NCBI GenBank assembly: GCA_023052935.1
Contig: CM041298.1
Location: 116,977,977-117,041,976 of the forward strand
Source: Piezodorus guildinii
Lineage: Eukaryota > Arthropoda > Insecta > Hemiptera > Pentatomidae
Direction of reading: 5' to 3'
DNA: 64,000 bases
Position 1 is the first letter of the stretch; every line of letters begins with the position of its first letter. Shown piece after piece: positions 32,333 to 40,380 of the stretch. The notes under the pieces were generated by a model. The model was not told the origin of the DNA, made no database searches, and was given only the letters and a program-made list of their open reading frames with translations. The position numbers and the translations under genes were made by a program.

Positions 32333-33228
32333 TCTGGTGCGGGCAACACACGACTTTCACTTACCTCCGTTTTAAAAATCGATTAAAGAATTTTCAAATA
32401 CATTTAGAAATAAAAATGATTGAAACCATTGAAGAATTGATTAAATTGAATTAATATAGAAACATGTGTTTTATTTAAAACTCTATTATTTTGTTATCTG
32501 AAATAATCGCTTAGTTTTATCGGCTTTTTATCAATCTTTATTAACTTTTACAAGCTTGTGTATAAGATAATATTTTTTCTAAAATCTTTCTCTTTCCAAC
32601 GGTATATTATACGTCTATATCACTGTTCTTATGTTCAAAAACAAAAAATTGGATTAAAAAAAAATATGTTTTCAGTTTTCTCCTTTAGTTGTTTGTAAAA
32701 TTCGCTCAACTTTCATATTTAGCTGTTAATTATTAATGGTTACAAGATAATATAGTTATTTTTATAGAATCTACAAAATTAAAGGTACTTTAGGGGAAGA
32801 GAATTTAAAATATCGGCATTTAAGCCCAGTCAAATCATTTTAATCAGAATAAAACCTACATGACGTTTAAGCCTATTTTATTTTACATCGATAAAGCCAG
32901 TTTAATCAAAATCGTCTGAACCGTTTTCGAGAAAATCATATAAAGGTGCAATATGCATGGTATAAAGTGGCTCTTCTGGTAACCCCATTTTGATGAAAAA
33001 GGTCTTGTAACGCCTTGGGCGCATATTTGTCTTAAATATGAAATTTCAGTTTTATAGGACTTACCGTTTCCGCCCGGGAGTTACCACACACACACACAGA
33101 CCTTATTGCGGGACTTGGTTATTTGGACTCAGGGGACCCTAAAATGTCTATTTCCGTTGAAAACTTATTTCGAAAATTTTCACGATCGCAATACTTTCCC
33201 TTACTACATATAGTAAGTGAAAGTAAAA
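32333..33228 (+). repeat. TCTGG repeat, full length (reference copy)
   Basis: An 896 bp complete copy with both termini. The 12 bp subterminal repeat ACTTTCACTTAC starts 20 bases from the 5' end. Its exact complement GTAAGTGAAAGT lies at the 3' end, followed by AAAA. The CA run is short (33087-33099). The 3' palindrome has one mismatch (CTTACTACATATAGTAAG). Confidence 0.93.
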
Positions 33229-33299
33229 AAACTGTTCAAAAATTACAGAGGGGCTATTATTTTTAATTTTGATACTCTGTAATTGACCAAGAAAAAATA

Positions 33300-33362
33300 A
33301 TTACTCCGACTGGGGACCCGGAGCACAGTAGACTAGAGCTCTGTCAACTAGACCACGCCGCT
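33300..33362 (-). repeat. SINE-3 head fragment (tRNA-like)
   Basis: Complement of GCGGCGTGGTCTAGT, then GAGCTCTAGTCTACTGTGC and CCGGGTC. It equals the tRNA-like head of SINE-3 at 62865-63172. The B box side is cut. Confidence 0.65.
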
Positions 33363-33405
33363 TCTTTATATTAGTCTTTAGTACAAGAGCAAAGACAAGG
33401 TAAGA

Positions 33406-33409
33406 ATAC
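33406..33409. repeat. Target-site duplication, left (ATAC)
   Basis: ATAC directly precedes the LTR here and directly follows the other LTR at 40025-40028, the 4 bp host duplication expected of a Ty3/gypsy integrase. Confidence 0.85.
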
Positions 33410-33980
33410 TGTTACGGGCTACGGGGTGTGAGAAATGAACTACTCCAGTTTACAAATTACAAATATTTATTAAATACAGAAAACACAAATACAAAGGGAT
33501 TACTAACCACTATATTAACAATAATAATGGAATCACTAGCTTAACTACTAAACAGTATACATATAAAATGAGGTATTCCTAACAAATAAACTACTTACGT
33601 AAATTCATACAATCTGTTAGACTTATTCTAGAATTTACAACTATAAAACACATATATAAACTACAGTCTTCTAATTTCCCACCGACCGGTTATCACAATA
33701 CTGACACACAGTTTCACTACACTGTCACACTGTCACGAACGGTTCACTGTCACTGTTCACTGATACATCACAGATGCTTGTTGAGCCGGATTAGGACTGA
33801 CTCACCCAGGCTCAGGGGACCTCTATTTGTACCACCGCCGAATCTTCTAGCCCCACGTTGGGCGCAGGTAAGAAGGGTGGGCCGTTCCAGGCACTTCGAG
33901 GACTGTCCAGGTCCAGAAGTCTCTAGCCTCATCTAGGCCCCTCCAGGCGTGGTCCACCCGTCATTGTCTTGACCGTAGCA
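33410..33980 (-). mobile_element. 3' LTR of the gypsy-macro retrotransposon
   Basis: 571 bp. In element orientation it starts TGCTACGGTC and ends CCCGTAACA. I see no difference from the other LTR (39454-40024), which fits a very recent insertion. In element orientation AATAAA occurs near its end (33466-33471 complement), a candidate polyadenylation signal. The first 20 bp also encode the end of the polyprotein, including its stop codon. Confidence 0.95.
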
Positions 33981-36900
33981 CTACCCCCTCCTTAGACGTG
34001 CTCTGCCCCAGAGCACAGATTGCAGAAGCTGAGCGATGCTGATCTTCCTCCAATGTAGGTGTTTTGTCTTTCCAGGGGTTGAACGTGCATACCATTATGA
34101 TGACTCCAGAGTTGGCGAACGTCTCTTCTACAATGTTCCTGACAATCCTCCACTCCAGGCCATCGTATCCACAACCCAACTTCGGGATGGCGAGCTTGGT
34201 GACACGCAGTTCCAGAAGCTTTCTCCGCAGGTCGTCAAGACTCCGGCGCAGTGTGTCGTATGTCGGCCTCTGCTCTGATGAACTCTTGGTAACCAAGTAA
34301 AACAGGTGCCGGCCTTCATGCTCTTGATGGAGAGCCTTCCCAACTCTTGGTCCCTGGCGTTCCAGCTCTTCAATTCCAGCGAACTTCTTCCTGAAGACCG
34401 TCGCAATCCCCCGGGAATTCCTCAGATGTTCGGCGACGCAATGTGCTAGAGCATAGTCTACCGGTAACGAGAATATGTCTCTGTAAACTGTCTGCGTTAC
34501 CCTACGGGAGTCTGGCGCCTTAGGATGGGGAATTAGGTCCTTGTCGGTGAGGTTCCTGACTTGCTGTTCCTCTGTAGGGCCATGGTTTCCCTTGTATGGG
34601 GCCAATCGGTTGAAATGGACTACCTTGGGTTTTCCTTTGGGCTGCTTCCTGATCCTATAGATGACATCATTGATCCTCTTGATGACCTCATACGGTCCGT
34701 CCCAGGAGTTTTGAAGTTTCGGTGAGTAGCCTTGCCTTCTTCGAGGATCGTGTAGCCAGACCAAGTCTCCAGGTTGGAAGCCACCTTTCTCTGCCTTGAT
34801 GTCGTAACGCTCCTTCATTCTGTCACTTGCTCCCTGGATGTTTGTGCGAACCTTCTCGTGAATAGTGTTCATTCGCTTCCGTAGGTTCGTGACGTAGTCT
34901 TCTCCGGCGACCTCCTCATCAGGCTTGAAACCGAATTTCAGATCGCAAGGCAAGCGTAGTTCTCTGCCGAACACGACATTGGCGGGGGTCTGCCCTGTCG
35001 TTTCATTGACTGAACTACGATAGGCTAGCAGGAACAGATGAAGATATTGGTCCCAGTCTCGCTGATGGTCAGAAACTACCTTGGCCAAATATCGACCCAT
35101 TGTCCTGTTCATGCGCTCTACCATGCCATCGGACTGAGGGTGAAGAGGCGTCGTCCTGGTCTTTCGTATTCCTAGAGCCTCGCACATCCTGGTGAAGACT
35201 GCCGACTCAAAGTTTCTTCCTTGGTCAGCGTGAAGTTCCATGGGCACCCCAAACCGACTGACGAGCTGCTTCACGAGAACATCTGCAACCGTGGTGGCCT
35301 CCTGATTCGGAAGGGCGTAAGCTTCCACCCACTTTGAAAAATAATCCATGGCCACGAGAATATATCGGTTGCCATTATCTGTCACAGGAAAAGGGCCAGC
35401 GATGTCCACCGCTATTCTCTCGAATGGTGCTCCTACGTTGTATTTCTTCATAGGTGCCTTCTTTTTCCTTATCGGTCCATTAGAGGCGGCACAAGTTGCA
35501 CACCGCCGGCACCAATCTAACACATCGTCCTTGAGGTTTGCCCAGTAAAAGCGTTCACGAACCTTTTCTAATGTCCGGTGAACTCCAAGGTGGCCACCAG
35601 ATGCTCCATCATGTAATTCCCTCAGTACTTCGGGCACTTTAATCTTTGGTACGATGAGCTGTAGTCTCCGCTGATCTCCCTCTGTGTTCTCCAATGCTCG
35701 TTTCAGCAGACCTTTGTCCAGTAGAATGGAGTTCCATTGAGCCCAATAGGTTTTTATATTTTTCGACATTGGAGCAACATCCTGCCAGCTTGGTCTCCTT
35801 TGGCCTGACAGCTTCCATTCCCTTATTTGTTTCAAGTCCGGGTCCTCGTCCTGTTCCTTTGCCAGTTGTGTGTCCTGCCAACCGTCGGTAACGACCGTAG
35901 TCCGCAACACTGTTGCTTGCTTTTCTTCTTGTCGAGAACAATGCTTGCATTCTCCGTCACAGGGTCTCCTTGAGAGCGCATCCGCATTCCGGTGACTCGT
36001 TCCAGAACGATGAGCAGATTCGAAGTCATATTCCTGAAGGCGCTCGATCCACCGTGCAACTTGTCCCTCCGGTGACTTGAATCGCAGCAGCCACATTAGA
36101 GCTGCGTGGTCCGTTCTCAGTAGAAATCTTCTTCCATACAGGTATTTATGAAAGTGCTCTATGGACTTAACCACTGCCAGAAGCTCTTTCCTTGTGACAC
36201 AGTAGTTGCGTTCTGGAGCTGACAGTGCTTTGCTGAAGTACCCAATAACCTTTTCTTCCCCGTCTTGGAGTTGAGAAAGGACGCTTCCAATAGCAGTGTT
36301 GCTGGCATCTGTGTCAAGAATGAACTTGCCCTCGGGACGTGGATAGCTTAGAATAGGCGCACTACTCAATTTCTTCTTTAACTCCTCAAATGAAGCCTGA
36401 CACTCGCGATCCCAAAGGAAAGTCCGTTTTTCCTCAGTGAGCCTGGTAAGAGGTTTTGCGATGTTGGCGAATCCTTTCACGTACCTCCTGTAGTAGGTGC
36501 AGAGCCCGAGGAAACTTCTCACTTGGTGCTTATCTCGAGGTGCTGGCCAATTGGTGATCGCTGTAATCTTCTCTGGGTCAACAGCAACTCCGTTGTCTGA
36601 TACAACATGCCCCAGGTAGTTGACTTGCCTTCGGAAGAGATTGCACTTCTTCGGGTTCAGTTTTAGATTAGCTGCACGCAGCCGTTCGAAGACCCGCTCC
36701 AGATTCTCCAGATGGTGAGTGAAGGATTTTCCCAGTACAATGATGTCGTCCAAGTAAACCAGGCATATCTCCCAAGAAAGGCCTCTTAAGACGCTTTCCA
36801 TCAGCCTCTCGAACGTTGCAGGTGCATTGCAAAGCCCGAATGGCATTACCGTAAATTGCCAGAGGCCAGTGCCGATTGAAAATGCCGTCTTCTCCTTATC

Positions 36901-39378
36901 TTCCGGTGCCAATCCAACCTGCCAATATCCACTGCGGAGATCCAAGGTAGAAAATAGTTTGCAACCCTCTAGTGTGTCCAGCGTGTCGTCAATCCTTGGG
37001 AGTGGGTAGCTGTCCTTCTTCGTGGCGTTGTTCAAAAGACGGTAATCTACGCAGAATCTTGTCGTCCCATCCTTCTTTTTTACCAGTACGACAGGAGACA
37101 TCCATGGGCTACTCGAGGGCTCGATGACACCATCATTCGCCATATCCTTAATAATCTCCTCGGCATCCTTTCGTTTAGCTAGCGGCAGCCTCCTCGGGAT
37201 CTGTCGGATGGGCTTTGTATCCCCGGTGTCAATTTTGTGCTGGACGATGTTCGTTCTACCCCGTGGTCCTGAGCTGATCTCGAAAATGTCCTGCCATCGG
37301 GTAATCAATCTCTTCACGAGTTCGCTCTGTTCAGGCGAAAGTTCTCTGCATGATTCCTCCACGAATCCTTTTAATTCTTCGGGTAGTCCTCGTTGCTCGG
37401 TGGGGTTGCGTTGTAGCTGTCGGACTACTGAGGTAGCGGCCGTACATTCTCCGACTGGTGTTCCTCTCTTTAGTGTCACCGGGAAGCTGTTCAGATTCAT
37501 CAGTCGGATTGGGGTGGTATGTCCGACCTTGATGAGAGACCTTGCAACCAGAACACCGCGTCCGACTTCCTGCTCCTCGTGCTTCCCAGGTTCAAGTAGA
37601 AGACATTGACCCTCCGGTAGTCGTCCATTGATCGTCCCATGCGTCAGAATTTGACTCCGTGCAGGTAAAGTGGTGTCTTCCAGTAGGAGTACTCGTGCAT
37701 AGAGGTCCTTTCCCTGCCGAAGGATGACCTCTTCGTCTCCCAGCGTCATCACACCTCTCGACATGTCCAGCTTGATCCCGTATTTGATCATCAAGTCCAT
37801 GCCGAAGATGACTTCCTCGTCTATTTTCGCCACGAGAACGCGGTGCTCCAGACGTTGGCCCCCGATGAAGAAAGTGGCAACTGTCTCCCCGTAGACCTCG
37901 GCTGGCTGTCCTGTGGCTGTCCGTAACGCCCAAGTGGTAGGTGATATCTTCTCAGCGTTAACTGCCTTCGGGTTCAGTATTGTCATGGTTGCGCCGGTAT
38001 CCAGCAGAAAACTCCGCAGCTGCCCGTTCACCATTCCATCCACATAGAAACCATTTGTCTTGCTCCCTATTGTCGCGATTCTCACGGCGACCCTGGGGCC
38101 TTTGATGCTACGGGTTGACAGTTGCCCCTTCCCATCAACCCTCCTTAGTTTTCCTGTGGCTTTTTCCGGCTTCCTGGTAGGACACTTGCTTCTGGGGTGT
38201 CCAAGTTGACCGCAGCTCCAACAGCGTATCTCCCTTTTGCGGGTCCTGAGGGCTTCTAAAACCTTTGCTACTATGTCCTCGATGGTGGGGGCCGCGTTAG
38301 GCTCCGCTTCTGCCGCTCGAACTCGTGCATGTCCACGGACTGACTGCCTGACAGCCTCGAATTCCATGGCCTGCGACAATGCATCGCCCAAAGTTTTAGG
38401 GCGTGCGAGTTTCACTGCCTGTTGGGTTTCCGGGTCTCGAAGTCCATCCAGGAATTTGTCGATAGCCAAGCTCTCGTAGACGTCGTCGGTGACCGTTGGG
38501 TAGGCATTCCTCACTAGCCGGGCGACATCTGCTTCAAATTCCTGCAGCGTCTCGTTGGTCTTCTGGACCCTGTTCTTTAACTGGGAACGGTATAGTTGGT
38601 CCATGTGGCGATGGCCGAAACGCATCTCCAGTCTTTTCATCAGCTCACTGTAGTTGCACCGCTCCGACATGGGCATCCCCTGTAGCACTCCTAAGGCGTC
38701 TCCACGCAAGGCTAGGCACAACGCTGATGCTTGCGTCTCCTTTGACCACCCGTGGATCGAAGCCGCTGTCTCGAAGAGAGTCATGTAGTCCTCCCATGGC
38801 GTCTTCCCGTCGAACAATGGGATGGTGTTGTGTGTTGGTGGCATCCCAGCATTGGCGGAGGGAATGGTGTTGTGAGGGCTTCTCTCAGAGGGTTGGTCGG
38901 TGTCGATTGTCGTTGGGTTGTTCATACGTTCTTCTAGAGCTTCTATTCTTACCCTAAGTTCATTTTCTACAGAATCGACTTTTTCTCCTAATCTAGATTC
39001 TACATCAGCTAACTTATTATCTACACTTTCCATTAACTTAGTTTCTAAATTGCCTAACTTAGCCTCCAATGTATTTTTAACAGTACTTAATTCATTACCT
39101 AACTTCTTTTCTACATTACCTAACTCATTTTTAACAGTACCTAACTCATTTTTAACAGTGCCTAATTCAGTTTTAAAAGTTGCAGACAACTTACTGAAAT
39201 CATTTTCAAAAGTAATCTCGTCTGGACTTTCCCCTGAATCAACAAAAAATTGGCGCAAGCGTTGTTGCAGTACTAATTTCGTTCCGGAAGTATCCAGATC
39301 TCGTTCTTCTAACTCCCGTCTTAAGTCTGCAACTTTTAAATCATTCAGTCTAACACTCTGAGAAGTCATTTTCCACAC
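33961..39378 (-). CDS. Gag-Pol-macro polyprotein of a Ty3/gypsy retrotransposon, 1805 aa
   Basis: A single uninterrupted minus-strand frame. Order: SAP-like DNA/RNA-binding domain (~12-46); long coiled coil (~60-152); Gag capsid region (~187-345); CCHC knuckle C386-C389-H394-C399; aspartic protease, LDTGA with D460; reverse transcriptase with YLDD 875-878; RNase H, D1024/E1065/D1090; integrase zinc domain (H1256, H1263, C1293, C1296); DDE core D1325-D1385-E1421 (35 residues between the last two); GPY motif at 1561-1563. After a linker comes a macro domain (~1628-1765) of the OARD1/TARG1 type with LAHC, GIA, VTK (K1698), GCGYDGLEW (D1739). All catalytic motifs are intact. There is no gag-pol frameshift or stop, and no env. 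It acts in reverse transcription and integration; the macro domain suggests ADP-ribose removal or binding. The first Met (39378) was chosen; a second lies three codons on. The last ~12 codons are encoded by the polypurine tract and LTR. Confidence 0.96.
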   Translation of the reverse strand: MWKMTSQSVRLNDLKVADLRRELEERDLDTSGTKLVLQQRLRQFFVDSGESPDEITFENDFSKLSATFKTELGTVKNELGTVKNELGNVEKKLGNELSTVKNTLEAKLGNLETKLMESVDNKLADVESRLGEKVDSVENELRVRIEALEERMNNPTTIDTDQPSERSPHNTIPSANAGMPPTHNTIPLFDGKTPWEDYMTLFETAASIHGWSKETQASALCLALRGDALGVLQGMPMSERCNYSELMKRLEMRFGHRHMDQLYRSQLKNRVQKTNETLQEFEADVARLVRNAYPTVTDDVYESLAIDKFLDGLRDPETQQAVKLARPKTLGDALSQAMEFEAVRQSVRGHARVRAAEAEPNAAPTIEDIVAKVLEALRTRKREIRCWSCGQLGHPRSKCPTRKPEKATGKLRRVDGKGQLSTRSIKGPRVAVRIATIGSKTNGFYVDGMVNGQLRSFLLDTGATMTILNPKAVNAEKISPTTWALRTATGQPAEVYGETVATFFIGGQRLEHRVLVAKIDEEVIFGMDLMIKYGIKLDMSRGVMTLGDEEVILRQGKDLYARVLLLEDTTLPARSQILTHGTINGRLPEGQCLLLEPGKHEEQEVGRGVLVARSLIKVGHTTPIRLMNLNSFPVTLKRGTPVGECTAATSVVRQLQRNPTEQRGLPEELKGFVEESCRELSPEQSELVKRLITRWQDIFEISSGPRGRTNIVQHKIDTGDTKPIRQIPRRLPLAKRKDAEEIIKDMANDGVIEPSSSPWMSPVVLVKKKDGTTRFCVDYRLLNNATKKDSYPLPRIDDTLDTLEGCKLFSTLDLRSGYWQVGLAPEDKEKTAFSIGTGLWQFTVMPFGLCNAPATFERLMESVLRGLSWEICLVYLDDIIVLGKSFTHHLENLERVFERLRAANLKLNPKKCNLFRRQVNYLGHVVSDNGVAVDPEKITAITNWPAPRDKHQVRSFLGLCTYYRRYVKGFANIAKPLTRLTEEKRTFLWDRECQASFEELKKKLSSAPILSYPRPEGKFILDTDASNTAIGSVLSQLQDGEEKVIGYFSKALSAPERNYCVTRKELLAVVKSIEHFHKYLYGRRFLLRTDHAALMWLLRFKSPEGQVARWIERLQEYDFESAHRSGTSHRNADALSRRPCDGECKHCSRQEEKQATVLRTTVVTDGWQDTQLAKEQDEDPDLKQIREWKLSGQRRPSWQDVAPMSKNIKTYWAQWNSILLDKGLLKRALENTEGDQRRLQLIVPKIKVPEVLRELHDGASGGHLGVHRTLEKVRERFYWANLKDDVLDWCRRCATCAASNGPIRKKKAPMKKYNVGAPFERIAVDIAGPFPVTDNGNRYILVAMDYFSKWVEAYALPNQEATTVADVLVKQLVSRFGVPMELHADQGRNFESAVFTRMCEALGIRKTRTTPLHPQSDGMVERMNRTMGRYLAKVVSDHQRDWDQYLHLFLLAYRSSVNETTGQTPANVVFGRELRLPCDLKFGFKPDEEVAGEDYVTNLRKRMNTIHEKVRTNIQGASDRMKERYDIKAEKGGFQPGDLVWLHDPRRRQGYSPKLQNSWDGPYEVIKRINDVIYRIRKQPKGKPKVVHFNRLAPYKGNHGPTEEQQVRNLTDKDLIPHPKAPDSRRVTQTVYRDIFSLPVDYALAHCVAEHLRNSRGIATVFRKKFAGIEELERQGPRVGKALHQEHEGRHLFYLVTKSSSEQRPTYDTLRRSLDDLRRKLLELRVTKLAIPKLGCGYDGLEWRIVRNIVEETFANSGVIIMVCTFNPWKDKTPTLEEDQHRSASAICALGQSTSKEGVVLRSRQ
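33981..33997 (-). promoter_or_regulatory. Polypurine tract of the gypsy-macro element
   Basis: The minus strand reads AAGGAGGGGGTAG immediately before the 3' LTR. It is the expected plus-strand DNA priming site and is also translated as part of the polyprotein C-terminus. Confidence 0.85.
34084..34497 (-). other. Macro domain coding segment within the polyprotein
   Basis: Codes residues ~1628-1765. Similarity is to the OARD1/TARG1 branch: a YRDIFSLP opening equivalent to the G-D-[IL]-F start, ALAHC, RGIATVFRKKF, FYLVTK, PTYDTL, a GCGYDGLEW loop and a late hydrophobic strand. Lys1698 and Asp1739 align with the catalytic Lys and Asp of TARG1. The Ser after LAHC-x in TARG1 is Ala here. A Gly of the M-G-x-GIA loop is replaced by Ser. 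Confidence 0.9.
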
Positions 39379-39430
39379 AGTAGCCCAATAATTACAAAAA
39401 CAAGAAAACCAAAATTATAACCATTTACAA

Positions 39431-39450
39431 TGACCCCACACCTGACACCA
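39431..39450 (-). promoter_or_regulatory. Primer binding site of the gypsy-macro element
   Basis: The minus strand reads TGGTGTCAGGTGTGGGG, three bases after the 5' LTR end. The TGG start pairs with a tRNA 3' CCA. The priming tRNA was not identified. Confidence 0.8.
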
Positions 39451-39453
39451 AAT

Positions 39454-40024
39454 TGTTACGGGCTACGGGGTGTGAGAAATGAACTACTCCAGTTTACAAA
39501 TTACAAATATTTATTAAATACAGAAAACACAAATACAAAGGGATTACTAACCACTATATTAACAATAATAATGGAATCACTAGCTTAACTACTAAACAGT
39601 ATACATATAAAATGAGGTATTCCTAACAAATAAACTACTTACGTAAATTCATACAATCTGTTAGACTTATTCTAGAATTTACAACTATAAAACACATATA
39701 TAAACTACAGTCTTCTAATTTCCCACCGACCGGTTATCACAATACTGACACACAGTTTCACTACACTGTCACACTGTCACGAACGGTTCACTGTCACTGT
39801 TCACTGATACATCACAGATGCTTGTTGAGCCGGATTAGGACTGACTCACCCAGGCTCAGGGGACCTCTATTTGTACCACCGCCGAATCTTCTAGCCCCAC
39901 GTTGGGCGCAGGTAAGAAGGGTGGGCCGTTCCAGGCACTTCGAGGACTGTCCAGGTCCAGAAGTCTCTAGCCTCATCTAGGCCCCTCCAGGCGTGGTCCA
40001 CCCGTCATTGTCTTGACCGTAGCA
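39454..40024 (-). mobile_element. 5' LTR of the gypsy-macro retrotransposon
   Basis: 571 bp, same length as and apparently identical to 33410-33980. It holds the promoter and should start transcription toward lower coordinates. A cluster of CACTGTCAC-type short repeats lies at 39763-39800. ATAC follows at 40025-40028. Confidence 0.95.
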
Positions 40025-40380
40025 ATACCTTTCTTGATTAAGGATCCCTCGAAATGATACGGGCATCAAAGAGGATTTTGGCTAGGGAGATCAATTAATA
40101 TTCATACCCCCCTCCTCTTCCCCCAGTTCTAAGTTGATTAGGGAAAGTTTTTAGAATGAATAAATAAAGCTCGAGTCCTTGTATTTTTTACTGAAAGGAA
40201 ACTTTAAAGCTGCTTTGAGCTCGGAGTCGGTGACAAGCCCATTATGGCCGCACAAACAAAGGAATTTTATCGCACGGGTACTTACCTCCCCCGAGCTAAG
40301 ATTGGGTTTTATAATTAATTAGAATGCAGACCCGAGCAACCCCCTGAAGAACTCGTAGCTTTGAGCCACTCCGAATATTT
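40025..40380. other. Target duplication (ATAC) and unique GC-moderate flank
   Basis: 40025-40028 is the right copy of the 4 bp target duplication. The remaining ~350 bp matches no repeat in the window and shows no convincing ORF. It directly borders the minisatellite. Confidence 0.5.

Noticed and set aside
33961..34560. Envelope gene in the gypsy element
   Set aside because: The C-terminal extension has no signal peptide, furin site or transmembrane segment; it is a macro domain.
34036..39361. Plus-strand ORFs opposite the gypsy polyprotein (for example 37124-37609, 38496-38957, 38900-39361)
   Set aside because: Antisense shadows of the real minus-strand frame; their translations have no recognisable domain.
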